Shown: one piece after another, positions 9,027-20,808 of the stretch
Layout: each line of letters opens with the position of its first letter
Position numbering within the stretch: position 1 is the first letter of the stretch
From: Desulfuromonas sp. DDH964
GTDB taxonomy: Bacteria; Desulfobacterota; Desulfuromonadia; Desulfuromonadales; DDH964
Assembly (NCBI RefSeq): GCF_001611275.1
Contig: NZ_CP015080.1
Coordinates: forward strand, 2,480,001-2,544,000
Reading direction: 5' to 3'
DNA length: 64,000 bases
The notes under the pieces: model-generated
Database searches by the model: none
The model's input: only the letters and a program-made list of their open reading frames with translations
What the model was told of the DNA's origin: nothing
Program-made: the position numbers and the translations under genes

Positions 9027-11284
9027 TTTTCCTTTTGCTGGGATCCTTTTCCCGCTCCTTGTAGGCCGGCTCGGGATAATCGACCCGGTGGTGGAAAATA
9101 CCGGAAAGGATGCGATTGAAACTCTTGGCGATGTTGTCGAGGTCCTTGAGGGTCAGCTCACATTCGTCGAGCTGGCCGTCGATGAAGATATTGTTGATAA
9201 TCTTCTGCACCATGCCGCGAATGCGGGCCGGGGTCGGGTCGGTGAGGGTACGGCTGGCCGCTTCCACCGCGTCGGCGAGCATGATCAGCGCCGCCTCCCG
9301 GGTCTGCGGCTTGGGACCGGGATAGCGGTAATCCCGCTCGTCGACCTGCTGGACATCGGGGTCGGACTTGTTCTTGGCCTTGTCGTAAAAGAACTTGATC
9401 AGCGAGGTGCCATGATGCTCGCGGATGATATTGATCAGCGGCTCGCCGAGCTTGCACTCGCGGGCCATCTCGACCCCGTCCTTGAGGTGGGCCATCAGCA
9501 CCAGCGCGCTCATCGATGGCGCCAGCTTGTCGTGGCGATTCTCCTGCCCGCCGAGGTTTTCGATGAAATAGAGGGGTTTGCGAATCTTGCCGACGTCATG
9601 GTAGTAGGCCGCCACCCGGGCCAGCAACGGATTGGCGTTGATCTCTTCCGCGGCGGCTTCGACCAGGTTGCCAACAATGATGGAGTGATGGTAGGTCCCC
9701 GGCGCCTGCACCATCAGCTCGCGCAACACGGGGGTGTTCATGTTGGCCAGTTCCAGCAGCTTGATATCGGTGGTGTACTTGAAAAGATGCTCGACCAGGG
9801 GAATCAGGCCGGTGACGATTACCGCACAGAGGAAACCGCCCCCCAGGCCAAAGCCGATCTTGTAGAGCAACTGCGTATCGAAGCCCCGGCCGGCGAGGAG
9901 CTGCAGGCCGAGAATCATCAGGGCATTGACAATGGCCACCCGGAAACCGGCGCGGTAGAGGCTTGTCCGTTCTTTGCACTGGCGAACCCAGTGGGCGCCG
10001 ACCAGGCTGCCGCTCATGGCGTAGAGGGTAATGAAGAGGCTGTTGCCGAAAAGAACCCCGAGCAGGGTGGTGGAGAGGAGGATAAAGATCAGCGCCACTT
10101 CCGAATTGAGGACGATCCGGACCAGCATGGCGCCGACGGCAAAGGGGAAGAGATAAAAATAGCTCGAGGAATCGATGTAGGGGAAGGCGCTCTCCAGCGC
10201 CGTGGAGATAAAGATCGCCAGTTTGATCAGGACAAAGAGCCCGAGAAAGGCAGTGACGAGAAAGAGGAGGTCACGGGTTGCCGGCCGGTATTTGCGCACA
10301 TTGAGCTTGGCGAAGCGGTGGGTGATAAAGATCAGCAGCAGCGTGACCAGGAGCATCCCGGCGCCGGTTCGCAGCGTGCTCGAATCACTTCCCGATTCGC
10401 GCAGTGCCCGCAGCTTGGAGATCTGCTCCGAAGTGACCCGCTCCCCCTCCCGGGCAATCATCTCCCCCTTCTTGACCTGAAAAAGGACCGGTGCTACGGC
10501 GGCGCGGGCGGCCGCCCGCCGCGCTTCGGTTTCATTCTTATTGAAGGTCAGGTTGGGGTGCACCAGCCGGCGCAACAGCCCGTCGAGAAACTCCCGCTCT
10601 CCCCGGGAGAGCTCCTTCAGTTGGCGCAGACCTTCCCCTATCCGGTCCTGCGCCCCCCCCAGGCCGATGACAGAGGAGATATCCTCAAGTTTTGACTCCT
10701 GCTGGCTGGTCAGGTCCCTGACCAGGACGCCCCGCTCCTTTTCGCCCTGGAAGAGCTGCAGATTCCCGACAATCCTGCCGCCGAGAGCGCGAGCCACTAC
10801 GGTTCCGAGCTGGGTATAGAATGCATCCCCCTCCGGAATCTTGCGCAGCCCGGCCAGGTCAGCTTCCGTCAGTGGCACCCCGAGGGTTGCCTCGATCTCC
10901 TTGCGCAGGCTCTCGGATTCACTTCCCGGTGGCGGTTCCCGGCGGCTCTGCCGCAATGCCTGCACCAACTGATCCGCGATCTCCCTGCCAACCGCGGGAT
11001 CGTAATCGTACAAGGGGAGGACAGCAGCTTCCGCCTCAACCCGCTTCTTTTCGGTCAGGGGCTGGTCGGGGATGAGCAGATCCTTGGGCGCCTTGATATC
11101 CCGGGAGACGATATCACCCGGCTCGTAGTAGTCAGGGACGAGCCCCCCCTTGGGGATGATGATAATGGTCAGAACGACGGCCAGGAAGATCAGCAGCAGT
11201 TGGCGCCGGGTTCGTTCCTGCAACGGCGGTCCGGGCAGCTCGGGAGCGAAGCGTCCCTTGCGCTTGGAACTTTCCGGTTTCCGT

Positions 11285-11298
<14 letters not shown>
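8923..11298 (-). CDS. PgpH-like 7TM-HD membrane phosphodiesterase
   Basis: A 791-residue membrane protein. Residues about 33-52 are a membrane anchor, followed by a large extracytoplasmic 7TMR-HDED-type domain (about 55-320), seven membrane segments (about 325-500) and a cytoplasmic HD domain (about 520-690). The HD metal site reads [10 protein letters not shown] ... [13 protein letters not shown]. Listeria PgpH, of the same architecture, degrades cyclic-di-AMP; whether this organism uses that nucleotide is not shown, so the substrate is open. The charged, low-complexity C-terminal tail (about 745-791) is encoded by DNA that also encodes the YbeY N-terminus. It overlaps phoH by 14 bases. Confidence 0.88.
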
Positions 11299-13785
<2,487 letters not shown>

Positions 13786-13808
13786 TCGGCGTAACTTCTG
13801 CTCTCACC

Positions 13809-13847
13809 AAAAGGGCCGGTCCGGAATATTCCGGACCGGCCCTTTTT
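13809..13847 (+). terminator. Rho-independent terminator of eno
   Basis: The hairpin is near perfect: AAAGGGCCGGTCCGGAAT pairs with ATTCCGGACCGGCCCTTT, followed by a T run. The T run is where the IS1595-family element inserted; the 8-base target copy begins inside it (13844). Confidence 0.92.
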
Positions 13848-13851
13848 CTAA
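13844..13851. repeat. Left 8-bp target-site duplication of the IS1595 element
   Basis: TTTTCTAA, identical to the copy at 14911-14918. It lies inside the eno terminator T-tract. Confidence 0.92.
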
Positions 13852-14910
13852 CCTGATTAGGTCCAATTCTCAGCTCGGCGAAGCCAGGCCTCGGGCCGCT
13901 TGCCGATTGAGACACAGGCGAAAAGCAGTCTTGGCAGCATGCTGCGCAGATCGAACCGCCGGTTGAACCGGTACTGAAACTCGGCCAGATAGCGATGCGC
14001 ATATTTGTCGAAGTCAAACGCATGATACGTTCCGGCCATGGCCGTCTTAAGATTGCCCAGGATGGTGTTGATCCAGTGGAAGCAGCCCATGTCGGTACTT
14101 CTGCGTTGATCACCAACCACCTCTCGCTGATGGTAGCACCCAGTCTTGGTGACCGCGCGGAAGCAATTCAGGCCATCAGAAACGACCAGCGCCGTCGGTG
14201 CCAAATGATTCTTGGCCCATTGATCAACGTCATGGCTGCTGAAGGTCGTCACCCGGCTAAAAACCGCTCGCAGCGGATGGCCGTCATGACTCGTTTCCAC
14301 CGCCGCAATGAAGGGAACTTTGTTCTCCGAACCGCGACCGACTTTCCCGCCGGAGCGTTCTCCGCCCAAGTAGGCATCGTCGATCTCGACTCGCTGACCC
14401 AGAACCGTTGTCTCTTCGCGTTCGAACATCGCCTGCATGAGCTTGTGCTTGAGTCGCCAAGCCGCCTTGTAGCTCAAGCCCAGCATACGTCTCATCTCCA
14501 GCATCGACAGGCCGGACTTGCCTTGTGTCATAAAGTAGAGGGCAAGAAACCACTGGGTCAGCGGTAGATTGCTCCCATGAAAAATCGTTCCGGAAATCAG
14601 AGAGATCTGTTTTCGACAGCGACTGCACTGGAAGATTTTCGACTGTCCTCGCCGGAACTGGACCGCGCGGCTTGCACTGCATGCTGGGCAGACAAATCCT
14701 TGGGGCCAGCGCGAGCGCTCAAGGATCGCCTCGCATTGGGTTTCCGTACCGTAGTCTTTGAGAAAATCAGCCAAGCTCAGCCCCGGTTGAAACTGGATAC
14801 GATTGATGGCCATGGGTGCTAACCTCCTTGTTTTTCATGGGTTCCATGGCCAAACTCTATGCTTCCTGTGCGACAGAATGTGTCATAGCTGAGAATTAGG
14901 GCTAATCAGG
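13852..14910. mobile_element. IS1595-family insertion sequence (1059 bp, intact)
   Basis: The element has 24-bp imperfect terminal inverted repeats (13852-13875 and 14887-14910, differing at about 3 positions, beginning CCTGATTAG) and an 8-bp target duplication TTTTCTAA (13844-13851 and 14911-14918). It contains one transposase gene. Repeats, target size and transposase type all agree with the IS1595 family (ISXO2-like). It looks complete, and the perfect target duplication suggests a recent insertion. Confidence 0.93.
13857..14813 (-). CDS. IS1595-family transposase
   Basis: The 318-residue transposase has the family layout: an N-terminal zinc ribbon (CPAC at about residue 42 and CSRC at about 63), then the ISXO2-like DDE domain with EIDDAYLGGER (first Asp), LVVSDGLNCF (second Asp) and a C-terminal helix ending YLAEFQYRFNRR (Glu region). 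The stop codon lies inside the left inverted repeat, as is common for compact insertion sequences. No frameshift or stop interrupts it, so it is probably active. It is transcribed against eno. Confidence 0.95.
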   Translation of the reverse strand: MAINRIQFQPGLSLADFLKDYGTETQCEAILERSRWPQGFVCPACSASRAVQFRRGQSKIFQCSRCRKQISLISGTIFHGSNLPLTQWFLALYFMTQGKSGLSMLEMRRMLGLSYKAAWRLKHKLMQAMFEREETTVLGQRVEIDDAYLGGERSGGKVGRGSENKVPFIAAVETSHDGHPLRAVFSRVTTFSSHDVDQWAKNHLAPTALVVSDGLNCFRAVTKTGCYHQREVVGDQRRSTDMGCFHWINTILGNLKTAMAGTYHAFDFDKYAHRYLAEFQYRFNRRFDLRSMLPRLLFACVSIGKRPEAWLRRAENWT

Positions 14911-14918
14911 TTTTCTAA
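14911..14918. repeat. Right 8-bp target-site duplication of the IS1595 element
   Basis: TTTTCTAA, directly after the right inverted repeat and identical to 13844-13851. Confidence 0.92.
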
Positions 14919-14977
14919 TGCAATACTCCGATCGAAACCTCGCGCCGCAGAAACGGGAACCACTATCCCCGGGACGC

Positions 14978-15352
14978 TCAGGCCGGAAAGAGTTTATAGG
15001 TGCTCCCCTCTTTCACCCTGCGAACCAGGCCGCCGCGATCGAGCCGCAACAGCAGTTCCTGCAAGGTCTTGCGATCAACTTGGCTCATTTCCCGGTAGAT
15101 GTCGGTCTGCAGCCGGCCCGGCCGGGTCCGGATCAGGCTCAGCACCTGGTTGTCGAGGGTAACGGCCACCGGTTCCGACCCTCCCCCTGACGGCAGCGCC
15201 GGCTCCCTTGCAGATACTTCGTCCTTTTTTGGTTTCTCCTGGCGACCGGCAATCTCGCCACGAATCTCTGTTTCCATCTCCCGCAAACGACGAAATGCCA
15301 GATAGCCACCAACCCCGCCAGCAGCCACCACGACCCAGAACCCGAAGCTCAT
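14978..15352 (-). CDS. Membrane-anchored winged-helix protein, function unknown
   Basis: A 124-residue protein starting MSFGFWVVVAAGG at 15352, with AAGGAG eight bases upstream; a longer in-frame extension to 15505 lacks support and would overlap the terminator of the upstream gene. It has one N-terminal membrane helix (residues 3-17), a charged linker (about 20-60) and a C-terminal segment (about 65-124) resembling a MarR/winged-helix domain (QTDIYREMSQVDRKTLQELLLRL, then a short wing). The domain probably binds DNA or protein near the membrane. No target is evident. It lies downstream of the zinc-ribbon gene but behind a terminator. Confidence 0.6.
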   Translation of the reverse strand: MSFGFWVVVAAGGVGGYLAFRRLREMETEIRGEIAGRQEKPKKDEVSAREPALPSGGGSEPVAVTLDNQVLSLIRTRPGRLQTDIYREMSQVDRKTLQELLLRLDRGGLVRRVKEGSTYKLFPA

Positions 15353-15461
15353 CTTCCCGACTCCTTCTACCGATGGGGCCAATTTCCCAGAAGCAACTCG
15401 CTGCTGTTTACTTCTTCCAGTCTGAAGCTTAGCAGGCCCACAGGACCTAGCAAGGTGGTTC

Positions 15462-15497
15462 AAAAAACGGGGGCGGCGCATCGGCGCCGCCCCCGTT
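15462..15497 (-). terminator. Rho-independent terminator after the zinc-ribbon gene
   Basis: Arms 15466-15479 and 15484-15497 (14 perfect pairs, GC-rich) with a 4-base loop, followed on the minus strand by a T run (15467-15462). It sits 4 bases past the stop codon at 15502. Confidence 0.9.
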
Positions 15498-15501
15498 AGG
15501 G

Positions 15502-15804
15502 TCAACTTTTCTGCTCCTGCTGAAACCAGGTCTCAAACCAGGTGCGGTGATCCTTTTCGGCCAGTATCTGCAAATCCTTCGGTCCCAGCCAGACACCGCC
15601 GCACCCAGGGCACTGGTCAAGAGGCACGCCACGAAATTCTTTCGGTTCGATCGGCTCACCACACTTGGGACAACGATTGCGGCAGGCTTCGCGGATCAAT
15701 CGCTCGCGGGCATCATGCTGCATCCGCGCAATCTGTTCCTTTTCAAGCTTGAAAAAGTATTCGTTTTCAAGCGCTTTCTTGCGTTCCTCCCATGCATCTG
15801 TCAT
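15502..15804 (-). CDS. Zinc-ribbon (zf-TFIIB type) small protein
   Basis: A 100-residue cytoplasmic protein. Residues 1-40 form a charged helix (MTDAWEERKKALENEYFF). Residues about 44-75 hold a two-CxxC zinc ribbon, CPKCGEPI and CPGCGGVWL, with the WLG ending typical of the zf-TFIIB family. These are common in Proteobacteria and mostly uncharacterised. It ends at a strong terminator, so it is its own short transcript or the end of the Cas6-like unit 84 bases upstream. No specific function can be assigned. Confidence 0.8.
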   Translation of the reverse strand: MTDAWEERKKALENEYFFKLEKEQIARMQHDARERLIREACRNRCPKCGEPIEPKEFRGVPLDQCPGCGGVWLGPKDLQILAEKDHRTWFETWFQQEQKS

Positions 15805-15888
15805 GGCGACACCTCCCCGTAATTACTGCCTTTTTAGGAAGTATAGCGAACAATATCCCGACTACAACCACCATCGGCACAAAAGGCG

Positions 15889-16842
15889 TTACGCCCGGCC
15901 CGCCGCCAACGGTTCAATTGCATAGTGGCCAGCGCCATACGCCGCCCCCTTGCCGATCCCGACCAGGGCGCCCAGGAGAAGGAGCGCCCGCAGATCCTCG
16001 TCCGCGGGGGCAGCAAAGGTCGCCGACCCGACCAGCCCGCCGAGATCGAGACTCTCCGCGCCCCCTTCCAGGGAGCGCCAGTCCTGCCACCAGAAACGTC
16101 CCCGGTCGAGCACGAGCGCCTCAGCAGCCGCAAGGACGCGGCGGGGATCCCGAACCAGTTCCACTCCGCAGTGGGCATAAGCCATCGAAGTAACGCGGCG
16201 CATGACAAAAGGGACGATGCGCGGCAGTGTCCCCCGAAAGAGAGGGCGCCCGGCCACCAGTAGCCGCGCCGGGGTCGAAAACCGCAGAGACCAGATCGCG
16301 CTTTCGGCGAAGGTTTCCAGATACCAGCGGGCGCTGACTATCGGCAGTCTTCCGCCGACCGGGAATGCGGCGCCGGTCAGGTCCTCCCCGCCCCCGGCGG
16401 CATCGAACAGGCGCACGGCGCCAATTTCGAAACGGCCGGCGCCCTGGGCCAGCCCCTGTCTGCCAAGGGCGTCAAGGACGGCAATAAATGCGTCTGCGTT
16501 TCGGATCCCTGGCCCAAAGAGGACGAGGTCAAGGAGCAGTCCTGCCCCGGCTGCGCAGCTTCCGCACTGTTCCGGCGCCAGGTTCAGGACGAAGGCGGGA
16601 CCGGGCCGCTGATAGCGCCGCTCCCCATAGGGAGAAGACGGGACCGGTGGGTCGAAAATGGCTGCATATGCCGCTCCCCCGCCAAGGACCTGGCGTCCCA
16701 GCCGCTGCAACTCGCGGCGCAGTCCGAGCAGGGCCACAGCCGGCAGCTCGACCGCCGTGCCCAGGTCAAGGCGCAGCCGCAGGCGGCTGAACTCGAATTG
16801 ATCCAGGTTCTCAAGCATCAGTTCGGGGCATTCTGCCGGCAA
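15889..16842 (-). CDS. Stand-alone Cas6-like RAMP protein
   Basis: A 317-residue protein resembling the Cas6 C-terminal-domain family (COG5551-like RAMP, pre-crRNA endoribonuclease). The C-terminal glycine-rich loop LVGIGKGAAYGAGHYAIEP is the best marker, and the phrase SLRFSTPARLLVAGRPL is typical of the central region. N-terminal residues 15-70 fit a first ferredoxin-like fold. No CRISPR array or other cas gene is in the window, so its partner RNA, if any, is elsewhere. The start is uncertain: the ATG at 16842 lacks a clear ribosome site, and 16818 is an alternative. It begins only 26 bases after the frd terminator stem. Confidence 0.72.
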   Translation of the reverse strand: MPAECPELMLENLDQFEFSRLRLRLDLGTAVELPAVALLGLRRELQRLGRQVLGGGAAYAAIFDPPVPSSPYGERRYQRPGPAFVLNLAPEQCGSCAAGAGLLLDLVLFGPGIRNADAFIAVLDALGRQGLAQGAGRFEIGAVRLFDAAGGGEDLTGAAFPVGGRLPIVSARWYLETFAESAIWSLRFSTPARLLVAGRPLFRGTLPRIVPFVMRRVTSMAYAHCGVELVRDPRRVLAAAEALVLDRGRFWWQDWRSLEGGAESLDLGGLVGSATFAAPADEDLRALLLLGALVGIGKGAAYGAGHYAIEPLAAGRA

Positions 16843-16862
16843 TTTGCTGCCAGCGTACAGCG

Positions 16863-16889
16863 AAAAAGGGCGGGTCCGAAGACCCGCCC
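16863..16889 (-). terminator. Rho-independent terminator of frdCAB
   Basis: GGGCGGGTC-CGAA-GACCCGCCC (16868-16889), followed on the minus strand by TTTTT (16867-16863). It lies 51 bases past the frdB stop and directly before the Cas6-like gene. Confidence 0.9.
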
Positions 16890-16939
16890 GACTGGAGACC
16901 GCTGGCCAATTGCCGGCGGTGTTAAAATACCTTCCTGAC

Positions 16940-17701
16940 CTATTCGCCCTGGGGCAGGGCCTTCATCAGTTCGCGATTCATACGGGCGATGAAGGTGGCC
17001 TTGATCCCTTTGGGACAGGCGGCTTCGCATTCGTAATGGTTGGTGCAGTTGCCGAAGCCTTCGGCGTCCATCTGCTGGATCATGGCGCGCACCCGGCGGG
17101 CCGCCTCCACCTCACCCTGCGGCAGCAGACCGAGGTGGGAAACCTTGGCAGCCGTAAAGAGCATCGCCGAGGCGTTGGGGCAGGAGGCGACACAGGCGCC
17201 GCACCCGATACAGGCAGCCGCATCCATCGACTTGTCGGCGTCGACCTTCGATACCGGGATGGCGTTGCCGTCCGGCACCCCGCCGGTGTGGGCGGAGGTA
17301 TAGCCGTAGGCCTGGATAATGCGATCGAAGGCGCTGCGGTCGACCTGCAGGTCACGAATGACCGGGAAGGCCTTGGCACGCCACGGCTCGATATAGATGG
17401 TATCGCCATCCTTGAACTTGCGCATGTGCAGCTGGCAGACGGTGATCAGGTCGTCGGGACCATGGGCGATTCCGTTGATCATCTGCGAGCACATGCCGCA
17501 GATTCCCTCGCGGCAGTCGTGGTCGAAAACGATCGGCTCCCGGCCGGTCCGGATCAGGTCCTCGTTGACTTCGTCGAGCATTTCAAGGAAGGACATGTCG
17601 GGGCTGACATTCTTCGCCTGGTACTGCTCGAACTTCCCTTTGTCGTTGGCATCTTTCTGCCGCCAGACATGCAGCGTCAGATTCATTCCGTTCGCGGCCA
17701 T
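16940..17701 (-). CDS. frdB: Fumarate reductase/succinate dehydrogenase iron-sulfur subunit
   Basis: The 253-residue subunit passes electrons between the flavin subunit and the membrane cytochrome b. The [2Fe-2S] motif is CREGICGMC (with the fourth cysteine in TVCQLH), the [4Fe-4S] motif is [15 protein letters not shown] and the [3Fe-4S] region is [15 protein letters not shown]. Length and order match the epsilonproteobacterial/Geobacter type. Its ATG overlaps the frdA stop by one base. In Geobacter the same complex serves as both fumarate reductase and succinate dehydrogenase; that dual role is assumed here. Confidence 0.95.
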   Translation of the reverse strand: MAANGMNLTLHVWRQKDANDKGKFEQYQAKNVSPDMSFLEMLDEVNEDLIRTGREPIVFDHDCREGICGMCSQMINGIAHGPDDLITVCQLHMRKFKDGDTIYIEPWRAKAFPVIRDLQVDRSAFDRIIQAYGYTSAHTGGVPDGNAIPVSKVDADKSMDAAACIGCGACVASCPNASAMLFTAAKVSHLGLLPQGEVEAARRVRAMIQQMDAEGFGNCTNHYECEAACPKGIKATFIARMNRELMKALPQGE

Positions 17702-19617
17702 TATTTGTAACTCCTCACGGCAAGATGAACATTGTCGAATTTCAGCGGCTCCTTGTGGAGTTCCGGCTCCTTGTCGTTGCCCTTGAATTCCCAGGCGCCG
17801 ACATAGGTGAAGTTCTCGTCGTCACGCATCGCCTCGCCGTCGTCGGTCTGGTGCTCGACACGGAAGTGGCCACCGCAGGATTCCTCACGATGGAGGGCAT
17901 CCTTGGCAAGCAGCTCGCCGAACTCGAGGAAGTCGGCCAGACGACCGGCGTTTTCGATCTGCTGGTTGACCTCGCCGGGACCACCGGTGACATTGACGTT
18001 TTTCCAGAATTCCTCGCGCAGGGCGGGGATCTCCTTGAGGGCCTTGGTGAGGCTCTCCTTGGAGCGCGCCATGCCGACGTTCTCCCACATGATCTTGCCG
18101 AGGTCGCGGTGCATTTCGCCGACGGTCTTCTTTCCCTTGATGGCGAGGAGCTTGTCGATCTGCCCCTTGACATCTTCGGCCGATTTCTTGAACTCCGGGT
18201 GGTCGGTCTTCACCAGGCCCGGTTTGATCTGCGCCAGGTAATGGGCGATGGTGTAGGGGATGACGAAGTAGCCGTCCGCCAGCCCCTGCATCAGGGCCGA
18301 GGCGCCGAGACGGTTGGCGCCGTGCACGGAGAAGTTCGCCTCGCCGAGCACGAAGAGGCCGGGAACGTTGCTCTGCAGGTTGTAGTCGACCCAGAGACCG
18401 CCCATGGCGTAATGCGGCGCCGGGTAGATCCGCATCGGCTGCTTGTAGCCGTTTTCGTCGGTGATCTTCTCGTACATGTCGAAAAGATTGCCGTAGCGCT
18501 CGGCGATGGTGGGCTGGCCAACGCGGTCGATGGCGGACTGGAAGTCGAGATAGACCCCGCGCTTGCCGGGGCCGACACCACGACCGTCGTCGCACTGTTC
18601 CTTGGCGGCACGGGAAGCGATATCGCGCGGCGCCAGATTGCCGAAGGAGGGGTATTTGCGCTCCAGGTAGTAGTCGCGATCTTCTTCCTTGACCTCGTGG
18701 GGCTTTTTGTCGCAGTCCTCTTTCTTCTTCGGCACCCAGCAGCGGCCGTCGTTCCGCAACGACTCGGACATCAGGGTCAGTTTCGACTGATGATCGCCGG
18801 TCTGGGGGATGCAGGTCGGGTGAATCTGGGTGTAGCAGGGGTTGGCGAAGAAAGCGCCTTTCTTGGCTGCTTTCCAGTTGGCCGTGACACTGCAACCCAT
18901 GGCATTGGTGGAGAGATAGAAGACGTTGACGTAGCCGCCGGTGGCGAGGACCACGGCGTCACCGACGTAGGACTCGATCTCGCCAGAGACGAGGTTGCGG
19001 CAGGTAATCCCCTTGGCGACGCCGTCAATAACGACCAGGTCGAGCATTTCGCGGCGGGTGAAGAGCTTGACCGTCCCGGCCTTGACCTGGCGGGAGAGCG
19101 CCTGGTAAGCACCGATCAGCAGCTGCTGGCCGGTCTGTCCGCGGGCGTAGAAGGTACGGGAGACCTGGGCACCGCCGAAGGAGCGGTTGTCGAGGTAGCC
19201 GGCGTAGTCGCGGGCGAAGGGAACGCCCTGGGCGACGCACTGGTCGATGATGTTGTTGGAGACCTGGGCGAGGCGCCAGACGTCAGCCTCGCGAGCGCGG
19301 AAGTCGCCACCCTTGATGGTGTCGTAGAAGAGGCGATAGATGGAGTCGCCGTCATTCGGGTAGGCCTTGGCCGCGTTGATACCGCCTTGGGCGGCGATGG
19401 AGTGGGCGCGGCGGGCGCTGTCCTGGTAGCAGAAGGCTTCGACGTTGTAGCCGAGCTCGCCGAGGGAGGCCGCAGCGGCGCCGCCGGCAAGGCCGGTGCC
19501 GACCACCAGGATCTTGAATTTACGTTTATTGGCGGGATTGACCAGCTTCATGTCGAAGCGGTGTTTATCCCAGGAATTTTGAATAGGTCCGGTAGGACAT
19601 TTGCCGTCGAGAATCAC
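17701..19617 (-). CDS. frdA: Fumarate reductase/succinate dehydrogenase flavoprotein subunit
   Basis: The 638-residue catalytic subunit interconverts fumarate and succinate. It has the FAD-binding [15 protein letters not shown] (about residues 38-52), the flavinylation histidine in [16 protein letters not shown] (H72), the active-site region [13 protein letters not shown] and [18 protein letters not shown] near residue 430. The length, with an internal stretch around residues 270-330 absent from the E. coli enzyme, resembles the type found with a single diheme cytochrome b subunit. It starts 11 bases after frdC. An internal ATG at residue 23 is possible but gives a shorter N-terminus. Confidence 0.95.
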   Translation of the reverse strand: MILDGKCPTGPIQNSWDKHRFDMKLVNPANKRKFKILVVGTGLAGGAAAASLGELGYNVEAFCYQDSARRAHSIAAQGGINAAKAYPNDGDSIYRLFYDTIKGGDFRAREADVWRLAQVSNNIIDQCVAQGVPFARDYAGYLDNRSFGGAQVSRTFYARGQTGQQLLIGAYQALSRQVKAGTVKLFTRREMLDLVVIDGVAKGITCRNLVSGEIESYVGDAVVLATGGYVNVFYLSTNAMGCSVTANWKAAKKGAFFANPCYTQIHPTCIPQTGDHQSKLTLMSESLRNDGRCWVPKKKEDCDKKPHEVKEEDRDYYLERKYPSFGNLAPRDIASRAAKEQCDDGRGVGPGKRGVYLDFQSAIDRVGQPTIAERYGNLFDMYEKITDENGYKQPMRIYPAPHYAMGGLWVDYNLQSNVPGLFVLGEANFSVHGANRLGASALMQGLADGYFVIPYTIAHYLAQIKPGLVKTDHPEFKKSAEDVKGQIDKLLAIKGKKTVGEMHRDLGKIMWENVGMARSKESLTKALKEIPALREEFWKNVNVTGGPGEVNQQIENAGRLADFLEFGELLAKDALHREESCGGHFRVEHQTDDGEAMRDDENFTYVGAWEFKGNDKEPELHKEPLKFDNVHLAVRSYK

Positions 19618-19628
19618 TGTTGTACCCC

Positions 19629-20309
19629 CTAGCCGTTGACTGCGCCGATGATGATGAGAAGCGGAATGGAGACATAGCCGAGCAGCAGCACGAACGCCAC
19701 CGCCTTGCCGAATACGCCGATCCCCGGGAAGGTCTTGTCGTTGGTCAGGCCCATGGTCTGGAAGAAGCTCTGGACGCCATGACCGAGGTGGAGGAAGAGA
19801 AAGATCATCCCGACCACGTAGACCAGAGTGATGAAAAGCTGCTTGAAACTCAGCACGACCATGGTGTAGACGTCGGGAACCATTTCACCGTGAAGATCGA
19901 CGAGATTGGCCTTGGCACTGAAGGGGCCGACGCTTTGGATGGTGAAATGAAAGAGGTGGTAGATGATAAAGGCGAGCAACACGCCGCCGGAGATAATCAT
20001 CGTCTTGCTGGAGAAGGTCGCCCGCAGGCTCTCCTTCACCGAATAGGCCAGCGGCCGGGCGCTCTGGTTCTCCAGAGTCAGCTGCACGCCGAGTGCGATG
20101 TGAATACCGATCACGACCAGCATCACCAGGCGAAACAACCAGACCAGGGGACCGAGATCATGGAGATGCTTGGCATAGGCGTTGATCCCGTCCGGTCCGA
20201 CGAAGACCGACGAGTTGCCGAGCAGGTGGACACACACGAACAGGAGCAGGATGAGCCCGGTGATTCCCATCAGGAGCTTTCTGCCCACGGAGCTTTGCGT
20301 CAGTAACAT
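19629..20309 (-). CDS. frdC: Fumarate reductase/succinate dehydrogenase cytochrome b subunit
   Basis: The membrane anchor binds two b hemes and reacts with quinone. I start at ATG 20309 (226 residues, [18 protein letters not shown]) because GAGG lies about ten bases upstream and the earlier frame looks non-coding. Five membrane segments are visible (about 12-33, 57-77, 96-120, 140-165, 190-215), with histidines in VHLLG, GIHIALG, YHLFHF and LHLGHG placed to hold heme. This is the single-subunit, diheme class. It leads the frdCAB operon and has a long leader. Confidence 0.93.
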   Translation of the reverse strand: MLLTQSSVGRKLLMGITGLILLLFVCVHLLGNSSVFVGPDGINAYAKHLHDLGPLVWLFRLVMLVVIGIHIALGVQLTLENQSARPLAYSVKESLRATFSSKTMIISGGVLLAFIIYHLFHFTIQSVGPFSAKANLVDLHGEMVPDVYTMVVLSFKQLFITLVYVVGMIFLFLHLGHGVQSFFQTMGLTNDKTFPGIGVFGKAVAFVLLLGYVSIPLLIIIGAVNG

Positions 20310-20590
20310 GATGTCTTTTCCCTCGATTGAAATTTCATTTGCCAAACTGGGGCATGAAAACCCCAGGCCTCTATGCGCTATGCCCCGTCGCCGCTCTCCG
20401 GATGGACTCACAGAGAATGTGGGCGCCGAAGACCGGTGAAGAAACAGGTGGAGCACGCCATTCGCCGTAGGATTTCATGATTCAGACCCCCTTTTCGGGA
20501 AAAAGGAATGGATTGGAACCGGCGCCAGGGTCAAAAGACCACGGACACCCTTTGAAGATGGCAGAATTTTAACGGGGCAGAAACTGGTTC

Positions 20591-20620
20591 TAAGTACCAT
20601 TCGGGGTGTATACGTGTCAA
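20591..20620 (-). promoter_or_regulatory. Possible frdCAB promoter
   Basis: TTGACA (20620-20615, minus strand) is followed after 18 bases by TACTTA, a weak -10 box. The -35 hexamer lies just inside the left arm of the GTATAC inverted repeat, so a protein bound there could block polymerase. Confidence 0.35.
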
Positions 20621-20645
20621 CTTAAAAGTGCATATTGTATACACC
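20605..20645. promoter_or_regulatory. Candidate operator: GGTGTATAC-N23-GTATACACC
   Basis: Two 9-base arms (20605-20613 and 20637-20645) form an exact inverted repeat with a 23-base spacer; each arm contains a self-complementary GTATAC, and the two centres are 29 bases apart. It sits between the divergent frdC and tgt genes and overlaps a TTGACA. It could be a paired operator. The regulator is unknown. Confidence 0.45.
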
Positions 20646-20808
20646 TTTCAAACAGTGTTAGGACCGCTTCCCGGGCCGTTTCCAGGCCGGTCCGCAGCCC
20701 CTCTCTCCGGTTGCTTTCCAAGGCGGCATCTGCTAGAGTCCGCAAGGCATGCCCGGATCATTTCGGGCTATTCTTTTTCCCCGGCTCGCCCCCAACTGGA
20801 TGACTCCG

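Larger units (their letters stand above)
20310..20808. other. 499-bp divergent intergenic region between frdC and tgt
   Basis: No convincing gene is seen. It holds a spaced inverted repeat (20605-20645), a TTGACA on the minus strand inside it, and the leaders of frdC (about 280 bases if transcription starts near 20585) and tgt. Base composition around 20560-20650 is clearly more AT-rich than the surroundings, as expected for a regulatory zone. Confidence 0.6.

Noticed and set aside
15889-16842. CRISPR array expected near the Cas6-like gene
   Set aside because: I found no regular direct repeats with spacers here or elsewhere in the window.
17725-19632. A 635-residue open frame on the plus strand opposite frdA
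   Set aside because: It mirrors frdA for its whole length and reads as low-complexity Val/Asp/Gly sequence. This is a third-position codon shadow.
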